This document shows, piece after piece, positions 1-6,664 of a stretch of 31,491 nucleotides of DNA (the first letter of the stretch is position 1; every line of letters begins with the position of its first letter). The notes below the pieces were generated by a model, which had not been told where the DNA came from, did no database searches, and was given only the letters and a program-made list of their open reading frames with translations. Source of the stretch: CAZOHN01 sp964579325 (GTDB taxonomy: Bacteria; Pseudomonadota; Alphaproteobacteria; Rhodobacterales; Rhodobacteraceae); assembly GCA_964579325.1 (NCBI GenBank), contig CAZOHN010000019.1:1-31491 (forward strand), given 5' to 3'. The translations under genes were made by a program, and so were the position numbers.

Positions 1-1773
1 ATCGCGCTCACCTTCGGGGGCAATCCGCTCTTCGAGGGGTTGTCGCTGGCGGTGCAGGCGGGTGACCGGATTGCGCTGGTGGGGCGCAACGGGTCGGGGA
101 AGTCGACGCTTCTGAAGGTGATGGCGGGGCTGGTGGAGGCCGACCGGGGCGAGCGGGTTGTGCCGGCGGGGGTGACGGTCGGCTACATGGAGCAGGACCC
201 CGACTTTGCGGGATTTGCCACGCTGGGCGACTGGGCGGCGGCGGGGTTGGCGCCGGGGGAGGAGTACCGGGTGGAGCTTGCGGCCGAGGGGCTGGGGTTC
301 CGCGCCGAAGCATCCTGCGCCACGGCCTCGGGCGGGGAGCGGCGGCGGGCGGCGCTGGCACGGCTTCTGGCGCGCGAGCCGGAGCTGATGCTTCTGGACG
401 AGCCCACCAACCACCTCGACATCGCGGCGATCCGCTGGCTGGAGGCGCGGCTGTCGGAGACCCGGGCGGGGTTCGTGCTGATCTCCCACGACCGGGCGTT
501 CCTGCGCGCGCTCAGCCGGGCGACGCTCTGGATCGACCGGGGCGAGGTGCGGCGGCTGGAGAAGGGTTTCGAGGCCTTCGAGGACTGGCGCGAGACCACC
601 TGGGCCGAGGAGGACGAGGCGCGCCACAAGCTCGAGCGGAAGATCAAGGCCGAGGCGCGGTGGGCGGTCGAGGGGATCTCGGCGCGGCGCAAGCGCAACA
701 TGGGCCGGGTGCGGGCGTTGCAGGCGCTGCGTGCCGAGCGGGCGGCGATGATCCGGCGGCAGGGCACCGCGGCGATGGCGCTGGAGGCCGGCCAGACCTC
801 GGGCAAGCTGGTGATCGAGGCGAAGGGGCTGGCCAAGACGCTGGGTGGCAAGCAGATCGTGTCGGGCTTCGACTTCCGGGTGATGCGCGGCGACCGGGTA
901 GCTTTTGTCGGGCCGAACGGGGTGGGCAAGACGACGCTTCTGAAGCTCCTCACGGGGGAGCTTGCGCCCGATGCGGGGACCGTAAGCCTTGGCACTGCGC
1001 TCGACATCGCGGTGTTCGACCAGGCGCGGACGGCTATCGACGGGGACGTGACGCTTTGGGAGGCGTTGACGGGCGATACCGAGATCGGCGTGTCGGGCCG
1101 GGCCGACCAGGTGCTGGTTCGGGGAGAGCCGCGGCACGTGGTGGCCTACCTCAAGGATTTCCTGTTCGACGAGGCGCAGGCGCGCGCCCCGGTCCGGTCG
1201 CTCTCGGGCGGCGAGCGGGCGCGCCTTCTGCTGGCGCGGATCATGGTGCGGCCCTCGAACCTTCTGGTGCTGGACGAGCCGACGAACGACCTCGACGTCG
1301 AGACGCTGGACCTCCTGCAGGACCTGCTGGGCGACTATCCCGGAACGGTGCTGCTGGTAAGCCACGACCGCGATTTCCTCGACCGGGTGGCGACGGTGAC
1401 GGTGGCGATGGAGGGCGACGGAAAGGCCACGGTCTATGCCGGGGGCTGGACCGACTATGTCGCGCAACGGGGAGGTCCGCCGGAACCGGCCGCGCCGGCG
1501 AGGGCGAAGTCTGCCGTCGCGCGTCCGGTGGAGGCGCAACGGAAGGGCGGGTTGACCTTCACCGAGAAGCACCGCCTGGAGGCGCTGCCGGGGCTGATCG
1601 CAAGGATCGAGGCCGAGATCGCAAAGCTCACCGAAGTTCTCGCCCAGCCGGACCTCTATGCGAAGGATCGGGCGAAGTTCGACAAGGCGGGCGCCGCTCT
1701 GGCCGAACGTCAGGCGGCGCTGGCGTCGGCCGAGGAGGAGTGGCTCATGTTGGCGGAGAAGGCGGAGGGTTGA
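1..1773 (+). CDS. uup: ABC-F family ATPase, Uup type (5' end outside window)
   Basis: The reading frame is open from base 1, so the true start lies upstream. Two ABC ATPase domains sit in one chain with no membrane segments. The first has Walker A GRNGSGKST (about nt 82-108), signature SGGER and Walker B LMLLDEPTNHLD. The second has Walker A GPNGVGKTT (about nt 912-938), signature LSGGERARL and Walker B LLVLDEPTNDLD. A charged linker lies between them, and a C-terminal helical, coiled-coil-like extension (nt 1540-1770) is typical of Uup rather than EttA. ABC-F proteins are soluble and act on ribosomes or, for Uup, also on branched DNA intermediates; they are not transporters. The 3' end overlaps the convergent downstream gene by 29 bp. 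The family call is firm; the choice of Uup over other ABC-F members rests on the C-terminal extension. Confidence 0.9.
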   Translation: MALTFGGNPLFEGLSLAVQAGDRIALVGRNGSGKSTLLKVMAGLVEADRGERVVPAGVTVGYMEQDPDFAGFATLGDWAAAGLAPGEEYRVELAAEGLGFRAEASCATASGGERRRAALARLLAREPELMLLDEPTNHLDIAAIRWLEARLSETRAGFVLISHDRAFLRALSRATLWIDRGEVRRLEKGFEAFEDWRETTWAEEDEARHKLERKIKAEARWAVEGISARRKRNMGRVRALQALRAERAAMIRRQGTAAMALEAGQTSGKLVIEAKGLAKTLGGKQIVSGFDFRVMRGDRVAFVGPNGVGKTTLLKLLTGELAPDAGTVSLGTALDIAVFDQARTAIDGDVTLWEALTGDTEIGVSGRADQVLVRGEPRHVVAYLKDFLFDEAQARAPVRSLSGGERARLLLARIMVRPSNLLVLDEPTNDLDVETLDLLQDLLGDYPGTVLLVSHDRDFLDRVATVTVAMEGDGKATVYAGGWTDYVAQRGGPPEPAAPARAKSAVARPVEAQRKGGLTFTEKHRLEALPGLIARIEAEIAKLTEVLAQPDLYAKDRAKFDKAGAALAERQAALASAEEEWLMLAEKAEG

Positions 1774-2380
1774 GCGCGCTCGGGTGCAGCACCGGCAGGT
1801 AGCCCGCGCGCAGGACGGCGACGGTCGGGGCCGGGGTGAGTACAGTGACCTGGCCAGAGGGGCGCCTTGCCGGTGCGCCGTACCCTGATGCTCCAAACGG
1901 AAGGATCACAGGGCCGCTGAGAAGGTATGGTGACCCCGCTTGAAGGACAATCGCCCCGTCCGGGAGATCCGCGGCGTCTGAGTAGTGCGTCACCTGCGTG
2001 CGGTCGCGTCGAACGCGGGCGGTGTGCAGCACCGCGTCGATTTCAGGCGCGCGTTGGCCCGGCAGGTCGGCGGCCAACCACGCGGCGCGAAAGCGCGCGA
2101 AGGCCTCACGCCGGCAGTAGGCACAAGGCCGGTGTCCCGCTGCGAGCGCCACGGCCTCGTCGAGGAAGAAGAGTTCGGTCCACCGCCCCGGCGCCATCAG
2201 TGGGCGCGGTGGCTTGCCCGGCAGTTCCAGCACACAGACGATCCAGTGCGGGTGCCGCCAGCGCGCGCTCCCCAGTTGTCCCTGCCCATCGTGCAGGACG
2301 CCGCGGTTGCCCGTGAACAGCCCGCGCGCGGGGTCGGCGACGATCTCGCCCGTGGGCAGGACCCGGTTCTGCCGCGTCAT
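1745..2380 (-). CDS. Conserved hypothetical protein with a CxxC motif
   Basis: A 211-residue soluble protein of unknown function. The start at 2380 (MTRQNRV) is preceded by a good ribosome site (GGGAGG six bases upstream). The chain contains the phrases GNRGVLHD, WIVCVLELPG, TELFFLDEAVALAAGHRPC and a CAYCRRE motif. The CxxC pair could bind a metal, but no further cysteine or histidine ligands are obvious. From memory this resembles a widespread uncharacterised alphaproteobacterial family, so I give no function. Its last 29 bp overlap the convergent uup gene. The gene upstream on the same strand is the 3-hydroxyacyl-CoA dehydrogenase, from which it is separated by a hairpin repeat. Confidence 0.75.
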   Translation of the reverse strand: MTRQNRVLPTGEIVADPARGLFTGNRGVLHDGQGQLGSARWRHPHWIVCVLELPGKPPRPLMAPGRWTELFFLDEAVALAAGHRPCAYCRREAFARFRAAWLAADLPGQRAPEIDAVLHTARVRRDRTQVTHYSDAADLPDGAIVLQAGSPYLLSGPVILPFGASGYGAPARRPSGQVTVLTPAPTVAVLRAGYLPVLHPSALNPPPSPPT

Positions 2381-2432
2381 GGTCGACCTCCCGTCGTTGT
2401 GCGAAGCCATCGGTCCATCGGCGCGGCGGGAG

Positions 2433-2490
2433 TGCAGGGGGCCGTGCCCCTTGCCGGTGGGGGTCGCGGGGGGCGAGCAGTCCCCCGCGC
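2433..2490 (-). repeat. Double-hairpin intergenic repeat, copy 1
   Basis: This 58-nt element, read on the minus strand, is nearly identical to 9299-9355 on the plus strand: the first 32 bases are the same, and the rest differs by a few bases and one indel. It contains two successive stem-loops, an outer GCGGGGG/CCCCCGC pair and a GGGGC/GCCCC pair. It starts 6 bases after the stop codon of the SDR gene, in the same orientation as that gene, so it may act as a transcript end or 3' stabiliser. No U-run follows. Confidence 0.8.
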
Positions 2491-2496
2491 CTGCGC

Positions 2497-3243
2497 TCAC
2501 CGCATCCGCAGTGCCCCGTCGATCCGCACCACCTCGCCGTTGAGGTAATCCGACCGGAGAAGGAACAGTACGAGCTCGGCGTATTCTTCCGGCTTGCCGA
2601 GGCGGCGCGGAAAGACGACGTCGGCCGCAAGGCCGTCCTGGAGTTCGGTGGAAAGACCTTCGAGCATCGGTGTCAGGAACACGCCGGGTGCAATGGCATT
2701 GACCCGGATGCCGTGGCTCGCAAGGTCGCGCGCAAGCGGCAGCGTCATGCCCGCAACACCGGCCTTGGAGGCCGCATAGGCGGCTTGGCCCTTCTGGCCG
2801 TCGAAGGCGGCGATGGAGGCGGTGTTGACGATCGCGCCGCGCGCCCCGTCGTGGCCCGGAGCGTTCCGCGCCATCGCAGCCGCGGCGAGGCGGATCATGT
2901 TGAAGGTGCCGGTCAGGTTCACATCGAGCGTGCGGCGGAAGAGACCGAGGTCGTGCGGCCCCTCGCGGCCCACCACCCTTGCCCCGGTCGCGATGCCGGC
3001 GCAGTTCACCAGCACGTCGAGCCGACGGTCGACGGCTGCGACGGCCGCAGCGGCTGACGCTTCGGCGGTGACGTCGGTCAGGACAAAGGTGGCGCCGATT
3101 GCAGCGGCAGTGACCGCACCGCGCTCGGCGTCCCGGTCGAGGATCGTGACGCGCGCGCCCGCCTCGGCAAGCGCACGCGCCGTTGCCGCGCCAAGGCCCG
3201 ATGCCCCGCCGGTCACGATCGCCCCGGCTCCGTTCAGATCCAT
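2497..3243 (-). CDS. Short-chain dehydrogenase, 3-hydroxyacyl-CoA dehydrogenase type 2-like
   Basis: A 248-residue classical SDR, probably oxidising a 3-hydroxyacyl-CoA with NAD+ in fatty-acid or branched-chain amino-acid breakdown. Visible motifs are the nucleotide loop TGGASGLG (residues 11-18), NCAG (80-83), catalytic S143, and Y156xxxK160 in AAYAASKAG. The stretches EGPHDLGLF and RVNAIAPGVFLTPM are characteristic of the human HSD17B10 (type 2 HADH) subgroup. The ATG at 3243 is chosen because GGAGG lies six bases upstream and the SDR fold begins immediately; an in-frame extension to 3378 exists but adds non-family sequence. A perfect -35 box lies about 65 bp upstream. Family is firm, exact substrate is not. 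Confidence 0.88.
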   Translation of the reverse strand: MDLNGAGAIVTGGASGLGAATARALAEAGARVTILDRDAERGAVTAAAIGATFVLTDVTAEASAAAAVAAVDRRLDVLVNCAGIATGARVVGREGPHDLGLFRRTLDVNLTGTFNMIRLAAAAMARNAPGHDGARGAIVNTASIAAFDGQKGQAAYAASKAGVAGMTLPLARDLASHGIRVNAIAPGVFLTPMLEGLSTELQDGLAADVVFPRRLGKPEEYAELVLFLLRSDYLNGEVVRIDGALRMR

Positions 3244-3673
3244 GTAGGCCTCCGTTGCCCGGGGAGGTTCGTGTTGCATGACCTTTGCGCCAGAGGCCGA
3301 CCCCTGTGTCAATCCTGTCCGCGCCGTCGCATGGGCAATTCTGCGCCATTCGTGCCGCGCAGGCCCGGGCTTCGTCACCGCACTCAGGTCGGTTTCACTC
3401 CATGGCTGCGCTCCCGCCTATCACCGGCGTCACGCGAGGCTCACGGCGAGTTGACCCCCGGGTGCTCCCTTGGCGGAACCATGCCGGAATTGTCGCCTTT
3501 CGGGAGATCGTGATCGGCGGTGAACGGCCGGATGGGCGGCGTGGCCTTGTCCTCGGGACGGGGGAAACCTTGATGCATGAGATGGCCACGGTGCCTGTGC
3601 CGGTCGGTTGGCCCGGAGCGGATCGAAGGGCCGGCACAGGAGGCTCCGAGGCAGAACCAGCAGGAGACCTGAC
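3244..3673. other. 430-bp divergent intergenic region
   Basis: This lies between the divergently transcribed SDR (minus) and outer-membrane protein (plus) genes, so it must carry both promoters. Apart from the SDR promoter candidate, a TTGACC at 3451 on the plus strand could be a -35 for the outer-membrane protein gene, but no good -10 follows at 17 bases. I found no convincing open frame, RNA gene or strong hairpin here. Confidence 0.6.
3284..3312 (-). promoter_or_regulatory. Candidate promoter of the SDR gene
   Basis: On the minus strand a perfect -35 TTGACA (3312-3307) is followed, after 17 bases, by a weak -10 CGCAAA (3289-3284). It sits about 40 bases upstream of the ATG at 3243. The -35 is convincing, the -10 is not, so this is a tentative call. 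Confidence 0.35.
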
Positions 3674-4258
3674 ATGAAGACCATCTTCCTTGCGGCTGTC
3701 GCCGCGACCCTCGCACTTCCCGCTGCCGCCGGCGGGCTGGCTTCCCCAGCCCCCGAGTCCGCGCCGGTTGCCTCCGCGCCCGTCCCGGTGGTTTCCGGAA
3801 CCGACTGGACCGGCGGCTATGTCGGTGCACAGCTCGGTTATGGCGACATTTCCGGGGGCCTGTCGGGCGATGGCGCGCTTGGCGGCGTGCACGCGGGGTA
3901 TCGCCAGGACTTCGGTGGCTTCGTCCTTGGCGGCGAGATCGACCACGACGTATCCGACATCTCGCTCGGCGGGGCCGATACGCTCGAGTCGGTGACGCGG
4001 CTCAAGCTTTCGGCCGGCACCAGCCTCGGCCGCACGCTTCTCTATGCTACCGCCGGTGGCGCCCAGGCACGGGCCGAGGTGGGCGGTGTCTCGCTCTCGG
4101 ACAGCGGTTGGCTCGGTGGGGTGGGCGTCGCCTACCAGGTAAACGACAACTGGGTACTCGGCGGCGAGATCCTCGCGCACCGCTTCGGGAACTTCGACAA
4201 CAGCGGGTTGGACCTCGATGCCAACACCGCGACCTTGCGGGCCTCGTTCCGGTTCTAG
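3674..4258 (+). CDS. Small outer-membrane beta-barrel protein
   Basis: A 194-residue exported protein. The N-terminus MKTIFLAAVAATLALPAAAGG is a typical Sec signal peptide with likely cleavage after residue 19-21. A short Pro/Ala/Ser-rich linker (about residues 25-43) follows, then a glycine-rich barrel of alternating strands beginning TDWTGGYVGAQLGYG and ending in a terminal phenylalanine (ASFRF), the C-terminal aromatic signature recognised by the BAM machinery. The size suggests an eight-stranded OmpA/OmpW-like barrel without a peptidoglycan-binding domain. The ATG at 3674 is chosen because it starts the signal peptide and has AGGAG upstream; a longer in-frame start at 3608 would add an arginine-rich stretch incompatible with export. 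Specific function unknown. Confidence 0.85.
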   Translation: MKTIFLAAVAATLALPAAAGGLASPAPESAPVASAPVPVVSGTDWTGGYVGAQLGYGDISGGLSGDGALGGVHAGYRQDFGGFVLGGEIDHDVSDISLGGADTLESVTRLKLSAGTSLGRTLLYATAGGAQARAEVGGVSLSDSGWLGGVGVAYQVNDNWVLGGEILAHRFGNFDNSGLDLDANTATLRASFRF

Positions 4259-4348
4259 GACCGGTCCCGTTTTCCGGTTCCCATTTCCGGTTCCCGATTC
4301 CTGAGCCCGACTCCTGGATCCGACCCTCGGGCCCGACTCTTGGCCCGT
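4259..4348. repeat. Degenerate 13-bp tandem repeat between convergent genes
   Basis: About seven head-to-tail 13-base units fill the space between the outer-membrane protein and decarboxylase stop codons. Units begin at about 4258, 4271, 4284, 4297, 4310, 4323 and 4336, with approximate consensus ACTCCTGGGCCCG. Units 2 and 3 are nearly identical (TTTCCGGTTCCCA and TTTCCGGTTCCCG) and the others drift progressively. The last unit loses register by one base. The tract is pyrimidine-rich on the plus strand and encodes nothing visible. Confidence 0.75.
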
Positions 4349-4354
4349 TCCCTA

Positions 4355-5734
4355 CTAGGAGAGTGCGCGGACGAGGCGCGGGAGGGCCATCACGTCCTCC
4401 CGCGTCGTATCCCACTGCCCGACCGATACCCGGATCACCGCCCGGCCCTCGTGGCGGCCCTGGGTCAGGTAGACCTCGCCAGAAGCGTTGAGCCGTTCGA
4501 GAAGGCCGAGAGTGGCATTCTCGTCCCCGAGCGCCAGGGTGAAGAGCGCCAACGAAGGTGGCGTCACGATTTCGACTCCAGGTATCGCCGATAGCGCGGC
4601 GCATGCCTCGGCCGTCCAGGCCACATGATCTCGGATGCGGGTGCGCAACCCCTCCAGCCCATAGGCGCGCAACGTGAACCAGAGCTTGAGTGCCCTGAAC
4701 CGGCGGCCCAGCGGCACCGTCCATTCATTGAAGTTGACGATGTCCGCAGCACCGGGCGTCTCGAGATAGGCCGGGCGCAGGCCCATGGTGCGGACTTGAG
4801 GGCCAGGGTCGCGCAGGAACTGCACCGCGCAGTCGAACTGCGCGCCGAGCCACTTGTGCGGGTTGAAGACGATCGAGTCGGCGCCCTCGACGCCGGCCCA
4901 GAGGTGCCGGAACTCCGGGCAGATCATCGCCGACCCGGCCCAGGCGGCATCGACATGGGTGGGCACGCCATTGGCGTGGGCAACGGCGATGCAGGGGCCG
5001 ATCTGGTCGAAGGCACCGATCCCGGTGCCTCCGGCACAGAGGATCACGCCGGCCGGGCGGTGGCCCGATGCGACGTCGGCGCGGATCGCGGCATCGAGTG
5101 CGTCTGGGTCCATCGCGAAGCCGGAGCCGGTCGGCACCTTTACCAGATTGGCCTCGCCGATCCCCGAGAGCCGCGCTGCCTTGTCGACCGAGGAATGGGC
5201 CTGGTCCGAGGCGTAGAGCCGCAGGCGCGGACCGCCCGAGAGCCCCTCGGTCAGCCCGGAAAAGCCCAGCGCGCCCTCGCGCATCGTCAGGACTGCCGAA
5301 AGGGTAGCGGTCGTGGCGCTGTCATGGATCGTGCCGCTGAAGCCTGCAGGCAGTCCTAGCGCCTCGCGCAGCCAGCCGATCATGACCTCCTCGATCTCGG
5401 TCGCGGCGGGCGACGTCTGCCAGAGCATGCACTGTGCGGCCATCGCATTGGCCAGCTGCTCGGCCAGCATCGAGGCGGGGGAGGCGTTGGCGGGGAAGTA
5501 GGCGAGGAAGCGCGGGTGCTGCCAGTGCGTCATCGCGCCTGGCACGATCCTCTCGAAATCGGACCAGATCGCCGACATCGGTTCGGCGGCCTCGGGTGCC
5601 GTGGGTGGCAGTGCCGCAGCGACGGACCCGCGCGCCACGGCAGGCCGGACGGCCCGGTCTCGCAGGCCGGCATGGTAGTCCGCGGCCCAGTCGGCGGCCC
5701 GCTTCGACCAGTGGCGCAGGTCCTCGTGGTCCAC
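4355..5734 (-). CDS. PLP-dependent group II amino-acid decarboxylase
   Basis: A 459-residue member of the aromatic-amino-acid/diaminobutyrate/glutamate decarboxylase superfamily (pyridoxal_deC). The PLP lysine is K294 in NPHKWLG, preceded by the cofactor-binding segment HVDAAWAGSA, and an upstream HDSATTATLSAV element matches the phosphate-binding region. Length fits AADC-type enzymes (about 470). The product would be an amine plus CO2; the amino-acid substrate cannot be read from the sequence. I chose the GTG at 5734 because it lies 5 bases after the stop of the small membrane protein gene, so the two are probably translationally coupled; the open frame continues upstream but would overlap that gene completely. 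An ATG inside the family-conserved region would remove conserved sequence. Confidence 0.88.
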   Translation of the reverse strand: MDHEDLRHWSKRAADWAADYHAGLRDRAVRPAVARGSVAAALPPTAPEAAEPMSAIWSDFERIVPGAMTHWQHPRFLAYFPANASPASMLAEQLANAMAAQCMLWQTSPAATEIEEVMIGWLREALGLPAGFSGTIHDSATTATLSAVLTMREGALGFSGLTEGLSGGPRLRLYASDQAHSSVDKAARLSGIGEANLVKVPTGSGFAMDPDALDAAIRADVASGHRPAGVILCAGGTGIGAFDQIGPCIAVAHANGVPTHVDAAWAGSAMICPEFRHLWAGVEGADSIVFNPHKWLGAQFDCAVQFLRDPGPQVRTMGLRPAYLETPGAADIVNFNEWTVPLGRRFRALKLWFTLRAYGLEGLRTRIRDHVAWTAEACAALSAIPGVEIVTPPSLALFTLALGDENATLGLLERLNASGEVYLTQGRHEGRAVIRVSVGQWDTTREDVMALPRLVRALS

Positions 5735-5739
5735 CGTGC

Positions 5740-5955
5740 CTACCCCAGAAGGATACCGACAACGACCATCATCAGCCCGATGACCGAGAGAAACAGCGCA
5801 CCGAGGTTGAGCGCGACGACCCGCTGCAGGCGGGCGCGCAGCTCTGCATCGGCAAGCCCCGCGCGCCGTGCCCGCGCCGCGAGCACGATGCACCAGACAA
5901 GTCCGCAAAGCCCCGCGAAGGAGACCGCCGCGCCGCCCCAGACCAGTGCCTCCAT
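5740..5955 (-). CDS. Small two-helix membrane protein
   Basis: A 71-residue protein with two hydrophobic helices, about residues 4-26 and 48-70, separated by a basic and acidic loop (ARARRAGLADAELRARLQR). The ATG at 5955 follows a GAGGAGG-type ribosome site, and the stop is 5 bases before the decarboxylase GTG, so it is the first gene of a two-gene operon. The loop's positive charge suggests it lies in the cytoplasm with both termini outside. I do not recognise the family. It could help deliver substrate or product of the decarboxylase across the membrane, but that is only guilt by association. Confidence 0.7.
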   Translation of the reverse strand: MEALVWGGAAVSFAGLCGLVWCIVLAARARRAGLADAELRARLQRVVALNLGALFLSVIGLMMVVVGILLG

Positions 5956-6108
5956 GTCCGCCTCCTCTTCGCGGCCCGCCGCATCGCCGCGCCGCACCTC
6001 CCCGCCGCATCGCCGTGCCGTGCCGACCTATCGCCCCGACCCGCATCGCACAAGTCCGCCGGGCGTGCGGGCGACATGCTTCTTCCGACCCCAAATATCC
6101 TCGGGGGG

Positions 6109-6209
6109 TGAGGCCGCAAGGCCTCAGGGGGGCAGACGGCCCCCCTCAGGCTCGCGGGCTTGCCCGCGAGCCCGGCCCAACTCCGGGCAAGCGGAAGCCG
6201 TGCTTCCGC
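6109..6209. repeat. Array of four perfect hairpins
   Basis: Four consecutive inverted repeats without mismatches. 6109-6126 is TGAGGCC with a GCAA tetraloop. 6126-6146 is AGGGGGGC with a 5-base loop. 6151-6170 is CTCGCGGGC with a TT centre. 6191-6209 is GCGGAAGC with a 3-base loop. They lie in a divergent promoter region rather than at a gene end, so they are unlikely to be simple terminators. They look like a mobile-type dispersed intergenic repeat. Confidence 0.75.
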
Positions 6210-6259
6210 GCCGTCCCGGGGGCGGGAGGGCCCCAGGGCCACCCGCGAGCCCGGAGGCC

Positions 6260-6288
6260 TTGGCAAGCGTCGCGCCCCCCGCTAGGGA
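6260..6288 (+). promoter_or_regulatory. Candidate gapR promoter
   Basis: TTGGCA (6260-6265), a 17-base spacer, then TAGGGA (6283-6288), a reasonable alphaproteobacterial housekeeping promoter. It would start transcription near 6295, about 23 bases before the gapR ATG and just upstream of its AAGGAG ribosome site. Confidence 0.5.
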
Positions 6289-6317
6289 TCGGCCTCCCGA
6301 CTGACAAGGAGAGCCGC

Positions 6318-6569
6318 ATGTCCGATACCCCCGACACCTATGGCCTTGCCGCCGACGAAATCCGCCAGTTCGTCGAGCGCTACGAACGGCTCGAGGCCGA
6401 GAAGAAGGACATCGCCGACCAGCTCAAGGAGGTCATGGCCGAAGCGAAGGGGCGTGGCTACGACACCAAGGCGCTGCGCAAGATCATCGCGCTGCGCAAG
6501 CGCGACAAGGACGACCTCGCCGAGGAAGAGGCCGTGCTCGAGATGTACAAGGCCGCGCTCGGGATGTGA
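6318..6569 (+). CDS. gapR: GapR-family nucleoid-associated protein (DUF2312/UPF0335)
   Basis: An 83-residue, highly charged, all-helical protein. The core ERYERLEAEKKDIADQLKEV is followed by AEAKGRGYDTKALRKIIALRK and an acidic C-terminal helix, the signature of DUF2312. The Caulobacter member GapR (89 residues) forms a clamp-like oligomer that binds overtwisted DNA ahead of replication and transcription machinery and stimulates gyrase and topoisomerase IV. A strong AAGGAG lies 5 bases before the ATG. The gene stands alone with its own promoter candidate. Assignment is firm for the family; transfer of the Caulobacter function is by homology. Confidence 0.92.
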   Translation: MSDTPDTYGLAADEIRQFVERYERLEAEKKDIADQLKEVMAEAKGRGYDTKALRKIIALRKRDKDDLAEEEAVLEMYKAALGM

Positions 6570-6613
6570 CCGGGGCCGGGGCGGCGCGCCGGCTGGGCGA
6601 CGCCCGGTCGCGC

Positions 6614-6654
6614 TTGCCGCCGCCCGGCTCCACGCCTAGCTTGCGCGGCGCAAG
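6614..6654 (+). promoter_or_regulatory. Candidate ctaA promoter and leader palindrome
   Basis: TTGCCG (6614-6619), a 17-base spacer and TAGCTT (6637-6642) form a plausible promoter. A perfect 15-base palindrome, CTTGCGC-G-GCGCAAG (6640-6654), overlaps the -10 end and the expected start site and runs up to the ribosome site. It could be an operator or a leader hairpin controlling heme A synthase. Confidence 0.45.
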
Positions 6655-6664
6655 GGAGATCGCC

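Larger units (their letters stand above)
5956..6317. other. 362-bp divergent intergenic region
   Basis: This lies between the divergent decarboxylase operon (minus) and gapR (plus). It holds the four-hairpin array at 6109-6209 and the gapR promoter candidate at 6260-6288. The phrase CCCCAAATATCC just before the array (6089-6100) is one I recall from dispersed intergenic elements in Rhodobacteraceae. No coding sequence is supported here. Confidence 0.6.
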
